64,000 nt of DNA from UBA5859 sp041940025 (GTDB taxonomy: Bacteria > Pseudomonadota > Gammaproteobacteria > UBA5859), in the NCBI GenBank assembly GCA_041940025.1, contig JBGTSY010000001.1, positions 1-64,000 on the forward strand, in the 5' to 3' direction. Below, in pieces: positions 16,752 to 25,702 of this stretch (position 1 is its first letter; each line of letters opens with the position of its first letter). Under the pieces are notes generated by a model that saw nothing but the letters and a program-made list of their open reading frames with translations, had not been told where the DNA came from and did not search any database. Made by a program: the position numbers and the translations under genes.

Positions 16752-17966
16752 ATGACTGCATCTATTACCCTTGACAGTATTAAAGCATCCCATGCGCTGA
16801 TGCATGGACATATTGAGCAAACTCCCTTTTTGTTATCACGCAAAATTTCGCAACTAGTACCCTGCAAACCTTATCTAAAATATGAAAATCACCAATATAC
16901 TTCGTCATTTAAGGAACGTGGCGCCTTTGTCAAACTCCATGGCCTACCCGATGACGCACGTGAAAAAGGCGTAGTCGCCATGTCGGCAGGAAACCATGCT
17001 CAGGCCGTCGCCTATCATGCGCAACAGATGGGTATACCGGTTACGATTGTGATGCCGCGATTCACTCCTAGTGTCAAAATTCGCAATACAAGAAATTTCG
17101 GTGCGCACGTACAAATCGTAGGAGATAGCCTGGAAGAGGCGGGGGCTTTTGCCCTGGGACTGTGCGCACAACAGAACATGATCTTAATCCACCCATATGA
17201 CGATCCGCTTGTCATTCAGGGACAAGGAACGATTGCACTAGAGATGTTGCACACTGTGCCTGATCTCGATGCGTTACTCATACCGGTAGGTGGTGGTGGC
17301 TTAATCGCTGGCAATGCCATTGCTGCCAAGAGCCTCAATCCAAAAATTAAAATCTATGGTGTCGAGACGAAACGTTATCCCTCTATGCACCAGGCACTCA
17401 ACCATGAACCCATTGAATGTGGTAGATATACCTTAGCGGAGGGAATTGGCGTCAAACAGCCTGGAGAATTGACAAGAGAAATAATTGCCAAATGGGTAGA
17501 TGATATTTTTCTGGTCGGGGAAGAGTCAATTGAAGAAGCGGTGCTCTTGCTACTGGAAAGTGAAAAAACAGTGGTAGAGGGTGCTGGAGCCGTGCCCTTA
17601 GCCGCGTTAGTTTCACAGTCAGAGTTGTTTAGGGATCAAAAAGTGGGGTTGATTCTTTCTGGCGGTAATATCGACTTGCCTATACTCTCAACAATCATCA
17701 AACGTGGCTTAGACAGAACAGGTCGATTGGTTCGTTTGTCGGTTTCATTGCGAGATAAACCGGGCGCTTTGGCAAAACTCTGCACATTGATAGGAGAACT
17801 GGAAGCAAACATTGTACAACTGGATCATCAACGTACCTTTACACGATTACCCTTGGAGTCGGTACAGGTGGTGTTGGTGCTACAGACTCGAGGATCGGAA
17901 CATCTGGAGTACATCCAAGAGAAGCTGAACAGAGATGGATATGATCCGCGCTGGACTACTATCTAG
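16752..17966 (+). CDS. Threonine dehydratase, ACT-domain type (second copy)
   Basis: PLP enzyme that deaminates threonine (or serine) to 2-oxobutyrate (or pyruvate). Start chosen at ATG 16752 (404 aa); a GTG at 16713 would add 13 residues without a better ribosome site. The PLP Lys is K54 in SSFKERGAF; SAGNHAQ and GGGGL phosphate loops follow. One ACT domain at the C terminus begins near LVRLSVSLRDKPGAL. This architecture matches the ~400-aa catabolic/serine-threonine ammonia-lyase group, unlike the 516-aa ilvA with two ACT-like domains elsewhere in the window. It converges with minE. Confidence 0.9.
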   Translation: MTASITLDSIKASHALMHGHIEQTPFLLSRKISQLVPCKPYLKYENHQYTSSFKERGAFVKLHGLPDDAREKGVVAMSAGNHAQAVAYHAQQMGIPVTIVMPRFTPSVKIRNTRNFGAHVQIVGDSLEEAGAFALGLCAQQNMILIHPYDDPLVIQGQGTIALEMLHTVPDLDALLIPVGGGGLIAGNAIAAKSLNPKIKIYGVETKRYPSMHQALNHEPIECGRYTLAEGIGVKQPGELTREIIAKWVDDIFLVGEESIEEAVLLLLESEKTVVEGAGAVPLAALVSQSELFRDQKVGLILSGGNIDLPILSTIIKRGLDRTGRLVRLSVSLRDKPGALAKLCTLIGELEANIVQLDHQRTFTRLPLESVQVVLVLQTRGSEHLEYIQEKLNRDGYDPRWTTI

Positions 17967-17994
17967 TCATCTGAAAAAGCCACACCAACACCGC

Positions 17995-18273
17995 TTATCT
18001 AAACGCCCACTTGCGTTTAGGTGTCTCATTTAAGGTAACATTGAGTTCGATGCTGGGACGGCGATCTTGATTGGCGAACATGACTGAGACCTCATTGCGC
18101 TCAAGATCGACATATTTACCCACCACGGTCAATAACTCCCGTTGTAGCTCCGGAAAAAAAGTGGGTTGGTTTTTTTGCATTCGTTCATGGGCAATGACGC
18201 GCGATAAACGTTGCTTGGCGATATTGGCAGAGCGCACCCGACTGCGGAATGGATTGAGATAAATTCGTTTCAT
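17995..18273 (-). CDS. minE: Cell division topological specificity factor MinE
   Basis: Stimulates MinD ATPase and drives MinCD oscillation, so division occurs at midcell. 92 aa, near the usual length. The N-terminal MinD-contact helix region includes SANIAKQRLSRVIAHER, and the C-terminal topological domain contains the 'VSVMFANQD' strand. Its start overlaps the minD stop by 4 nt. Last gene of minC-minD-minE. Confidence 0.96.
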   Translation of the reverse strand: MKRIYLNPFRSRVRSANIAKQRLSRVIAHERMQKNQPTFFPELQRELLTVVGKYVDLERNEVSVMFANQDRRPSIELNVTLNETPKRKWAFR

Positions 18274-19085
18274 GCCCAGGCACCCAACACTTTTTGAAAG
18301 AATTTGGGTTTACTCGGCTGTACAAATTTATGTTCCACCCGGCTACCCAAGAAGCGCGCTACTGCATCGGTATAGGCCTGGCCGGCGTCGGATTCTTTTT
18401 CCAGTATCACCGGGATCCCTTGATTCGATGCTCGAAGGATGGCTTTGGATTCTGGGATCACCCCCAATAACGGGATGGCTAAAATATCTTCAACGTCTTG
18501 CACGCTAAGCATTTCTCCTCGGCTGGCGCGTTTGGCATCATAGCGGGTGATCAACAATCTTTGCGCAATGGGATCGTCTCCCAATTCGGCGCGACGGGAT
18601 TTACTTTGGATAAGACCCAACATGCGATCGGCATCGCGCACCGAGGCCACCTCAGGATTGGTTACCAAAATGGCATAGTCGGCATAATACAACGCCATCA
18701 ACGCGCCCTTCTCGATACCTGCCGGCGAATCACACACGATGTAGTCAAAATCGCGGCGTAATTCCTTAATGATTCTTTCCACGCCCTCTTTGGTCAGCGC
18801 ATCCTTATCTTGAATTTGTGAGGTGGGTAGAATAAACAGATTCTTGGTTCGTTTGTCACGGATTAAAGCTTCACTTAATTTAGCTTCTCGTTTCACCACA
18901 TTGATAAAGTCATACACCACACGCCGCTCGCAATCCATAACAATATCCAGGTTGCGCAAGCCCACGTCAAAATCCACCACCACGGTTTTTCGTCCACGTA
19001 ATGCCAGTCCTGTGGCAAACGCCGCGCTGGTAGTGGTTTTTCCCACGCCTCCTTTACCAGAAGTGACTACGATTACTTTTGCCAA
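18270..19085 (-). CDS. minD: Septum site-determining protein MinD
   Basis: Membrane-associated ATPase that recruits MinC and is displaced by MinE. I choose TTG 19085 as the start: it gives MAKVIVVTSGKGGVGKTT and 271 aa (E. coli MinD is 270), with GGGGAGAGGC just upstream; an in-frame ATG at 19100 would add five residues that overlap that ribosome site. Deviant Walker A is at 10-17 (GKGGVGKT). The C-terminal amphipathic helix, KPKFFQKVLGAWA, is the membrane-targeting sequence. Confidence 0.96.
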   Translation of the reverse strand: MAKVIVVTSGKGGVGKTTTSAAFATGLALRGRKTVVVDFDVGLRNLDIVMDCERRVVYDFINVVKREAKLSEALIRDKRTKNLFILPTSQIQDKDALTKEGVERIIKELRRDFDYIVCDSPAGIEKGALMALYYADYAILVTNPEVASVRDADRMLGLIQSKSRRAELGDDPIAQRLLITRYDAKRASRGEMLSVQDVEDILAIPLLGVIPESKAILRASNQGIPVILEKESDAGQAYTDAVARFLGSRVEHKFVQPSKPKFFQKVLGAWA

Positions 19086-19108
19086 ATTGCCTCTCCCCAA
19101 ATGGTGTG

Positions 19109-19855
19109 TTAAATCGGCTCGACTACAAGCTTACCGTTGGACAAATAGATTTGTGCAGCCTCTCCCCACAGCTCTTGAGGGAAACTATCACTGACTGCAT
19201 GTACGCCGGCAATGGAGACAAATTGCGCGTGCAATTGGTGACAAAAGACGCGCGCCTCTTTATTGCCTTGGCCACCCGCATGTACGCGGCCACGCAAATT
19301 TCCATAGATGTGTACATTGCCATCCGCTTTTAGCTCCGCACCTTCACTCACCGCCCCGACGACAATGAGATCACAGCCGCTAGCGGTCACCTGTTGGCCG
19401 GAACGAACACGCTGATTCACAATCTTGGTGGGCCGAATAGATTCTTCCGAGATGCTGGCATCATTGGCTGCCGGTAAAGCTAATTTAGGTGTTTCTACCG
19501 CTACCGACTTGTCGTTCTCACCCTCTTTTAATTCATTAAAGTGCGCCAGTCCGGCATCAATGACAGATTCTTTATCTTTTTCTGCCGCACCCCGAACCGC
19601 CAAAGGAATCATGCCATATTCCCGCAACAATGCGGTGAGTTGGGGAAAATCCACTTCAATCTCTTTCTTCAGCTTATCTAAACCGATCACCACCGGTGTT
19701 TGCTGAAAAAACTTAGGCGCTTGCTCTACCTTTTTAGCTAACTCTTTGCGCAGCAACTTCTCGTTGGTTGAGTGCAACTCCACCACGGTTAAGGTAAACA
19801 GATTGCACTTCAGCTGAATTGCTTGCGAATCCGATTTTGCGACTTCGGCGTCCAT
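19109..19855 (-). CDS. minC: Septum site-determining protein MinC
   Basis: FtsZ polymerisation inhibitor. 248 aa. The N-terminal FtsZ-binding domain covers ~10-115. A charged linker follows, then the C-terminal beta-helix MinD-binding domain from ~150 (QRVRSGQQVTASGCDLIVVGAV, DGNVHIYGNLRGRVHAG, and the SIAGVHAVSD strand). First gene of minCDE, with 23 nt to minD. Confidence 0.95.
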   Translation of the reverse strand: MDAEVAKSDSQAIQLKCNLFTLTVVELHSTNEKLLRKELAKKVEQAPKFFQQTPVVIGLDKLKKEIEVDFPQLTALLREYGMIPLAVRGAAEKDKESVIDAGLAHFNELKEGENDKSVAVETPKLALPAANDASISEESIRPTKIVNQRVRSGQQVTASGCDLIVVGAVSEGAELKADGNVHIYGNLRGRVHAGGQGNKEARVFCHQLHAQFVSIAGVHAVSDSFPQELWGEAAQIYLSNGKLVVEPI

Positions 19856-19893
19856 CCCCAGAACTTCTTTTTTAGTTGGTTACATCAATTAAT

Positions 19894-20832
19894 TTATGTG
19901 GGTAGAGCGCTGGAAAACTCCGCTTCATACCTCTTCTTAAATTCCGTTAAGGAAAACTTGTGATTTTGCGTACCCTTGTGTTCGATTTTTATCGAACCCA
20001 ATAGGGACGCCACTCTGCCAGTGGTGTGCCAATCCAATTGATTGGTTAATCCGTACAAAATGCCCGCACGATAAGCATCCCCACAACCAGTGGGATCGGC
20101 GATACGTGAGGGTGCCAGGGCTGGGATCTGAATTTCATCACCATTGGTATAAATCGTAGAGCCCTCGCCCCCTTTGGTAACAATCACGGCTTCAAGCTGC
20201 TTCGCCATTTGCGATAAAGATTGCCCGGTGCGATCACTCAACAACTGCGATTCATAATCGTTAACAGTCAACCAGGTGGCCTGTTCAATGAAAGTAGCGA
20301 GCTCCTGACCATCGAACATGGGTAACCCCTGGCCTGGGTCAAAAATAAAAGGGATACCCGCTTCAACACACTGAGCGGCATGGTCAATCATGCCCTGTTT
20401 GCCATCGGGCGAAATGATCCCAATTGTCACATCCGCAGCATCTTGAACCCTATTTTCATGGGAGAAATTCATCGCGCCGGGGTGAAATGCAGTGATCTGA
20501 TTATCGTCCCGATCGGTAGTGATATAGGCTTGGCCAGTATAAGCCCACTCTTTAACGGTGATATGAGTCTCACTGATCTGGTGGCTCTTTAACCAATCCC
20601 TGTAAGGATCAAAATCCTTTCCGACCGTTGCCATGATTTTGGGTTCCCCACCAAGCAACTTAAGATTGTAGGCGATGTTGCCGGCACACCCTCCAAATTC
20701 CCGACGTAATTCCGGGACTAAAAAAGAGACATTCAGGATATGAACTTTGTCCGGCAAGATGTGATTTTTGAATTGATCCTCGAACAACATGATGGTGTCG
20801 TAAGCCATCGATCCACATATCAATACCGACAT
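19894..20832 (-). CDS. PfkB-family kinase (probable adenosine kinase)
   Basis: 312 aa ribokinase-fold sugar/nucleoside kinase. Visible motifs are the GGCAGNIAYNLKLLGG substrate-side signature (~47-62) and the catalytic DPTGCGDAYRAGI (GCGD in place of the commoner GAGD; the catalytic Asp is kept). Similar stand-alone genes in gammaproteobacteria are annotated as adenosine kinases; the substrate is inferred. Same strand as minC, 38 nt upstream of it, so possibly co-transcribed by proximity. Confidence 0.85.
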   Translation of the reverse strand: MSVLICGSMAYDTIMLFEDQFKNHILPDKVHILNVSFLVPELRREFGGCAGNIAYNLKLLGGEPKIMATVGKDFDPYRDWLKSHQISETHITVKEWAYTGQAYITTDRDDNQITAFHPGAMNFSHENRVQDAADVTIGIISPDGKQGMIDHAAQCVEAGIPFIFDPGQGLPMFDGQELATFIEQATWLTVNDYESQLLSDRTGQSLSQMAKQLEAVIVTKGGEGSTIYTNGDEIQIPALAPSRIADPTGCGDAYRAGILYGLTNQLDWHTTGRVASLLGSIKIEHKGTQNHKFSLTEFKKRYEAEFSSALPT

Positions 20833-20880
20833 TCATTCCCTTTCATTCAAACCACGCTGAAGGTTAGTGATAGTAGGTGT

Positions 20881-22326
20881 TTATGAACGCCATGCCAAGT
20901 CTAAATTTCTCGCTGCTTTTACATCATCTAATCGACGCACAGGCATGGTGTATGGTGCACCTTTAACTAGATCTATATTTTCCTTGGCCTCAGCATAAAT
21001 TTTCACCATCGCTTCTATAAACTGATCCAACTGTTCCTTGCTTTCTGTTTCGGTGGGCTCTATTAATAAACATTCAGCCACCAACAGGGGAAAATAGATA
21101 GTGGGGGCGTGATAACCATAATCCAGTAGTCGTTTCGCCATATGGGTAGCGGTTAAACCAGATTCTTTCGCCTCCTTTTTTAAGGTGACAATAAACTCAT
21201 GGGACGCACGCCTCTCTGGAAAAGCCAGTTCAAACCCGTGCTGTTGTAATTTCACCATCAGATAGTTGGCATTGAGGGTGGCGAATTCGGATACCCGTTG
21301 CATGCCCTCGATGCCAAGCATACGTGCGTACACATAAGCTCGCAGCAAGACGCCCACATTACCCATAAAGGTAGAGAGTTTGCCGATGGAGTGTGGGTAT
21401 GCGCACATCCCAGAGACGCAGTACGTCTCATCCTTCATGTCAATGCGCGGCACCGGCAGAAAAGGCGCTAAACGTTCGCTCACAGCGACGGGACCAGCAC
21501 CCGGTCCACCCCCACCATGAGGAGTAGAAAAAGTTTTATGCAAATTAATGTGCATCACATCAAATCCCATGTCCCCTGGGCGCACTTTACCCAAGATGGC
21601 ATTTAAGTTTGCACCGTCATAGTAGAGCAACCCGCCGTGCTGATGCACAATCTCGGCGATTTTTTCCACCTGTCGATCAAACACACCTAAGGTGGAAGGG
21701 TTGGTCAGCATCACGCCGGCTGTTTGTGGCCCAACCACAGCGGCCAAGGCCTCCACATCCACATCACCATCTTTACCAGTGGGAATTTCACGCACTTTAA
21801 ATCCACACATCACCGCAGACGCTGGATTGGTGCCATGAGCCGCATCGGGCACCAGAATTTCTGTTCTCTCGGTATCGCCCCGCGCTTGATGATACGCTCG
21901 TATCATTGCCACACCGACAAATTCACCCTGTGCGCCGGCCATCGGTGATAAAGAAACCGCATGCATGCCAGACACCTGCTTCAGCATCTCTTGTAGCTCA
22001 TACAAGCAGGCAAGAGTGCCCTGACTAAATTGGTCAGGAGCCAAAGGATGACGATTGAGAAATCCAGGTAAACTCGCCAAAGCGTGGCACGCACGGGGAT
22101 TATATTTCATGGTGCAGGAACCCAAGGGATAGAAATGGGTGTCGATGGAAAAATTTCGCTGGGATAATCGAGTGTAGTGACGCACCGCCTGCAGCTCAGA
22201 GACTTCCGCTAATTTTGGTGCCTCTGTGCGCAACAACTCCTGAGGAATATCCGTTACTGGCACATCAGAAAATCTGTGTGCACCCGATCCACGTCCATTT
22301 TGAGATTGTTCGAATATAAGTTCCAT
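20881..22326 (-). CDS. gcvPB: Glycine dehydrogenase (decarboxylating) subunit 2
   Basis: PLP-carrying half of the two-subunit P protein of the glycine cleavage system. 481 aa. The Schiff-base Lys is K264 in MHINLHKTFSTPHGGGGPG. It lies 14 nt after gcvPA, the partner subunit. The split P protein is one of two known gcvP forms; many enteric gammaproteobacteria have the fused ~950-aa version instead. Confidence 0.97.
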   Translation of the reverse strand: MELIFEQSQNGRGSGAHRFSDVPVTDIPQELLRTEAPKLAEVSELQAVRHYTRLSQRNFSIDTHFYPLGSCTMKYNPRACHALASLPGFLNRHPLAPDQFSQGTLACLYELQEMLKQVSGMHAVSLSPMAGAQGEFVGVAMIRAYHQARGDTERTEILVPDAAHGTNPASAVMCGFKVREIPTGKDGDVDVEALAAVVGPQTAGVMLTNPSTLGVFDRQVEKIAEIVHQHGGLLYYDGANLNAILGKVRPGDMGFDVMHINLHKTFSTPHGGGGPGAGPVAVSERLAPFLPVPRIDMKDETYCVSGMCAYPHSIGKLSTFMGNVGVLLRAYVYARMLGIEGMQRVSEFATLNANYLMVKLQQHGFELAFPERRASHEFIVTLKKEAKESGLTATHMAKRLLDYGYHAPTIYFPLLVAECLLIEPTETESKEQLDQFIEAMVKIYAEAKENIDLVKGAPYTMPVRRLDDVKAARNLDLAWRS

Positions 22327-22340
22327 AATAATAAAGTAAC

Positions 22341-23705
22341 CTACTGCGCCAATACTTCAGCTAACTGCTGGCTAAAGTGATCTAAGTCTGCCGCTGTTTT
22401 GGTTTCGGTCGCACATACCAGCAGACAGTTTTTAAGTTCCGGATAATCTTCAGCCAACGCATACCCGGGGGAAATATCTCGGAGTACTAGCTGATTGATC
22501 ACTTCCTCTGCAGGTTTACTCAGTGAAATGACCACTTCATGGAAAAAAGGGCCGGTAAACAGCAGTTGTACACCGGAGATCTGTTTTAGCCTCGCTGCTA
22601 ACTCTCGAGTGTTTTGGTGACAGTGCTTCGCCACCTGTTGGATCCCTTCTCCCCCCATAATTGCCATATAGATGGTGGCAGCAGTGACTAATAGTCCCTG
22701 ATTGGTACAAATGTTAGAGGTCGCTTTGGAACGGCGGATATGTTGTTCTCTCGCTTGTAAAGTGAGGGTAAATCCACGCCTACCTTCCAGATCGTCAGTC
22801 ACACCTACAATCCGACCCGGCATTTGACGAACGAGTGCATGGCGACAACAGATGAATCCAAAGTAAGGCCCGCCAGAAGAGAGGGGCGCGCCTAAGGGCT
22901 GTCCGTCACCACAAACGATATCTGCACCGTTCTTGCCCCATTCATTCGGTGGCTTCAATAATGCTAAAGCCATGGGGTTGGCCAGCGCTATCACCAAGGC
23001 ATCCTGCTGATGTGCCCAATCCGTTAGAGAATCAAATGATTCAATACAGCCAAAGAAATTCGTTTGCGGGATCACCACAGCGGCAAATGGATCTGCGCAC
23101 CCGTTCTTTAATTGATCTGCATCTATGACACCTGTGCTGGGATCATAGTCTATTTCAATGAGTTCAATGCCCTGACCGGACACCAGGGTTTGAGTCACCG
23201 TGCGATAAGCAGGATGCACCGTGCGAGGTATGAGAATTTTTTTTGACTGTGCTTTTTTATTTGCGCGCACCGCCATCAACACGGCTTCAGCCAGTGCCGA
23301 TGCACCATCATAGAGAGAAGCATTGGAGACATCCATGCCAGTGAGGGCACACATCATGGATTGATATTCATAGAGCAACTGTAACGTGCCTTGACTGGCC
23401 TCCGCCTGGTAGGGCGTATAAGCAGTATAGTACTCACCCCTGGCGGTAATTTGCCACACCGCCGCCGGAATAAAATGCTCGTAAGCACCTGCACCAATAA
23501 AGGAGAGCGGTTGACCATCTTCACTCGCACGCTGCTGCATTAAACGACTCACCTCAAGCTCGTTTAAGCCAGGTGGAATACCCTCTAACGTCACCTTTTG
23601 TTTCAGCGTCTGGGGGATCTCATCAAAGAGATCCTCAATGCCAGATACACCAATGGTATCCAGCATGGCTGCTATATCTTCATCTGTATGAGGAATAAAA
23701 GGCAT
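22341..23705 (-). CDS. gcvPA: Glycine dehydrogenase (decarboxylating) subunit 1
   Basis: The other half of the P protein, 454 aa; it lacks the PLP lysine and completes the active site of GcvPB. It starts with the family segment FIPHTDEDIAAMLDTIG, and shows FIGAGAYEHFIPAAV and TPYQAEASQGTLQ. It is placed between gcvH and gcvPB, giving the order gcvT-gcvH-gcvPA-gcvPB on the minus strand. Confidence 0.97.
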   Translation of the reverse strand: MPFIPHTDEDIAAMLDTIGVSGIEDLFDEIPQTLKQKVTLEGIPPGLNELEVSRLMQQRASEDGQPLSFIGAGAYEHFIPAAVWQITARGEYYTAYTPYQAEASQGTLQLLYEYQSMMCALTGMDVSNASLYDGASALAEAVLMAVRANKKAQSKKILIPRTVHPAYRTVTQTLVSGQGIELIEIDYDPSTGVIDADQLKNGCADPFAAVVIPQTNFFGCIESFDSLTDWAHQQDALVIALANPMALALLKPPNEWGKNGADIVCGDGQPLGAPLSSGGPYFGFICCRHALVRQMPGRIVGVTDDLEGRRGFTLTLQAREQHIRRSKATSNICTNQGLLVTAATIYMAIMGGEGIQQVAKHCHQNTRELAARLKQISGVQLLFTGPFFHEVVISLSKPAEEVINQLVLRDISPGYALAEDYPELKNCLLVCATETKTAADLDHFSQQLAEVLAQ

Positions 23706-23742
23706 ACTACAACTCTACTTTAAGTCGGTTGGACATGTCTGA

Positions 23743-24132
23743 CTAGTCAGATTCTGTCTGTTCTTGATAGGTTTCTGCATCAAGCAGATCGTTGACTTCA
23801 GCTGGATCGGACGGGTGCAATTTAAACAACCAACCCTCTTCAAAGGGCGATTCATTCACTCGTTCCGGCGCATCTGCCAAGGATTCATTCACCGCGCAAA
23901 TTTCTCCAGAAACCGGACTGTACACATCCGAAGCTGCTTTCACGGACTCCACCACGCAACACTCTTCACCGGCAATCACCGCACGCCCAACGTCAGGTAA
24001 TTCCACAAATACCAGATCCCCTAACTCACTTTGTGCAAAATCAGATATGCCCACAGTGACGGTACCGTCATCTTCTAACTTTGCCCACTCATGAGTGGCG
24101 GCGTATTTTACCGAATCGGGAAATTGATGCAT
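23743..24132 (-). CDS. gcvH: Glycine cleavage system H protein
   Basis: Lipoyl carrier that shuttles the aminomethyl group between P, T and L proteins. 129 aa. The lipoylated lysine is K65 in VVESVKAASDVYSP. The ATG is preceded by GAGGAG at good spacing. The L protein (lpd) is not in the window and is normally shared with 2-oxoacid dehydrogenases. Confidence 0.97.
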   Translation of the reverse strand: MHQFPDSVKYAATHEWAKLEDDGTVTVGISDFAQSELGDLVFVELPDVGRAVIAGEECCVVESVKAASDVYSPVSGEICAVNESLADAPERVNESPFEEGWLFKLHPSDPAEVNDLLDAETYQEQTESD

Positions 24133-24179
24133 GATTTTCTCCTCAAATATCTCGCCCTAGCGATTAGCTGCACTAAAAT

Positions 24180-25280
24180 TTAAGCGAACTCATTGGAAAC
24201 TGCTTTTCCCTGCTTCACAAAACAGGGCGCAGTTAATTTAGCCGTTAGTTTCTTATCTCGAATCATCACACCCACTTCACCTTCCCAATCTACTGGAACC
24301 CGTGCCAAGCCAATAGAGAGATTTAAACTGGGTGAAAAAGTACCGCTGGTCACTTCTCCTTCCAGCGGACTGTCACTGACCACTTTTTGGTGGCTGCGCA
24401 ACACACCGCGATCCCGCAATATCAATCCGGCTAGTTTATATTTGATCCCCTCATGACGTTGCTTCTCCAGAGCGGCACGACCAATAAAATCTCTCTCTTT
24501 CGGCTCCCAAGCTACCGTCCATGCAAGATTGGATTCAAGGGGGGAGGTAGTCTCATCCATATCATTACCGTAGAGATTGAGTCCGGCCTCTAACCTTAAA
24601 GTATCTCGCGCACCCAATCCGCAGGGTTGCACACCGGCATCTAGTGCTTGCTGCCAGAGTTGAAGGGCCTCTGCGGCAGGTAAAATCACTTCTATCCCCA
24701 ATTCACCGGTATACCCAGTTGCGGCAACGAATAGATCCGCTGTTTGTAGATGATGAAAAGTCTTCAATGTGGATAAGTGATCTGCCAGATTGGAAAAAAT
24801 GGGCAGTTTTTCGGCAATGCTGATCGCTTTCGGACCCTGCAACGCCAACATGCATAGATCCTCGCGTTCGTTTACCGACACTGAATAAGCTTCCGCCTGC
24901 TCTGACATCCAGGCCAAATCTTTCTCTCGTGTCGCCGCATTAACCACCAATCGATACTGCTTAGGCGCAACATAATAGACGATTAAGTCGTCCAGAATGC
25001 CCCCTTGGCTATTGAGCATACAGCTATAAAGCGCCTGTCCGGGCGTGGTTAATTTGGCCACATTGTTTGCGAGCAACCACTGTAGATAGAGATCAGATTG
25101 TTCTCCCGTTACGTCCACTACCGTCATATGGGAGACATCAAAAATACCTGCCTCTTGACGTACGGCCCTGTGTTCAACCATTTGCGAACCATAATGAACA
25201 GGCATCTGCCAGCCACCAAATGGCACCATTTTGGCGTCTAGTTGTACATGCTGTGAGTAAAGTGCGGTTTTTTTAACCAT
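24180..25280 (-). CDS. gcvT: Glycine cleavage system aminomethyltransferase (T protein)
   Basis: Transfers the one-carbon unit from the aminomethyl-lipoyl group to tetrahydrofolate. 366 aa. N-terminal VPFGGWQMPVHYGS, VSHMTVVDVTG and the GYTGELGIEV folate-domain motif are typical, as is GLGARDTLRLEAGL. First gene of the gcvT-H-PA-PB operon. I looked for tandem glycine aptamers in its 5' region and found none. Confidence 0.96.
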   Translation of the reverse strand: MVKKTALYSQHVQLDAKMVPFGGWQMPVHYGSQMVEHRAVRQEAGIFDVSHMTVVDVTGEQSDLYLQWLLANNVAKLTTPGQALYSCMLNSQGGILDDLIVYYVAPKQYRLVVNAATREKDLAWMSEQAEAYSVSVNEREDLCMLALQGPKAISIAEKLPIFSNLADHLSTLKTFHHLQTADLFVAATGYTGELGIEVILPAAEALQLWQQALDAGVQPCGLGARDTLRLEAGLNLYGNDMDETTSPLESNLAWTVAWEPKERDFIGRAALEKQRHEGIKYKLAGLILRDRGVLRSHQKVVSDSPLEGEVTSGTFSPSLNLSIGLARVPVDWEGEVGVMIRDKKLTAKLTAPCFVKQGKAVSNEFA

Positions 25281-25423
25281 AAATTCGACTGTAAGCTTGA
25301 ATCCTGAGTGGTCCCTAACCCGATGAAGTGTGGCATTGTACCGGCCATTGTCATCAGTACAAAGTCCCGTGTATCAATTCATATTCAGATAGCAGTTTAG
25401 TCTCTCTGCACTGTTTGGGTAGT

Positions 25424-25470
25424 GACGCCGAATTTTTTTCACCCAACACAGAGTTTGGTGACCCGGCGTC
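25424..25470. other. Nested inverted repeat in the gcvT/acnA divergent region
   Basis: GACGCCG (25424-25430) pairs with CGGCGTC (25464-25470). Inside, CACCCAA pairs with TTTGGTG around a cacagag loop, with one mismatch. An A/T-rich bulge (TTTTTTT) lies between the outer and inner arms. There is no T-run after the outer stem on either strand, so a simple terminator is unlikely. The remaining ~420 bp between gcvT and acnA hold no gene; a weaker AGACTC...GAGTCT hairpin lies near 25531-25555. Confidence 0.5.
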
Positions 25471-25702
25471 GAGGGTGTAAAATACGCGCCGAACTCCAAG
25501 CCCAACCTGGACTAGTCAGCGTTGGCCACTTAGACTCTGTGCACTCAAGGAGTCTCTTTAAACAAGTACCAAGTGCAGTGAAGGGAAAGTGAAACTGAGC
25601 CGATGGTCCCTGAATCTACAGCAGAGCATTGGCGATTCTCTTTTGTCCCGCTGCCGAAACTTGAATTAGAACCTCGATAAAATTAACCAGGAAATTATCT
25701 CC

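Noticed and set aside
25281..25702. Glycine riboswitch upstream of gcvT
   Set aside because: I looked for the conserved aptamer core and the tandem arrangement in the gcvT leader on the minus strand and did not find it.
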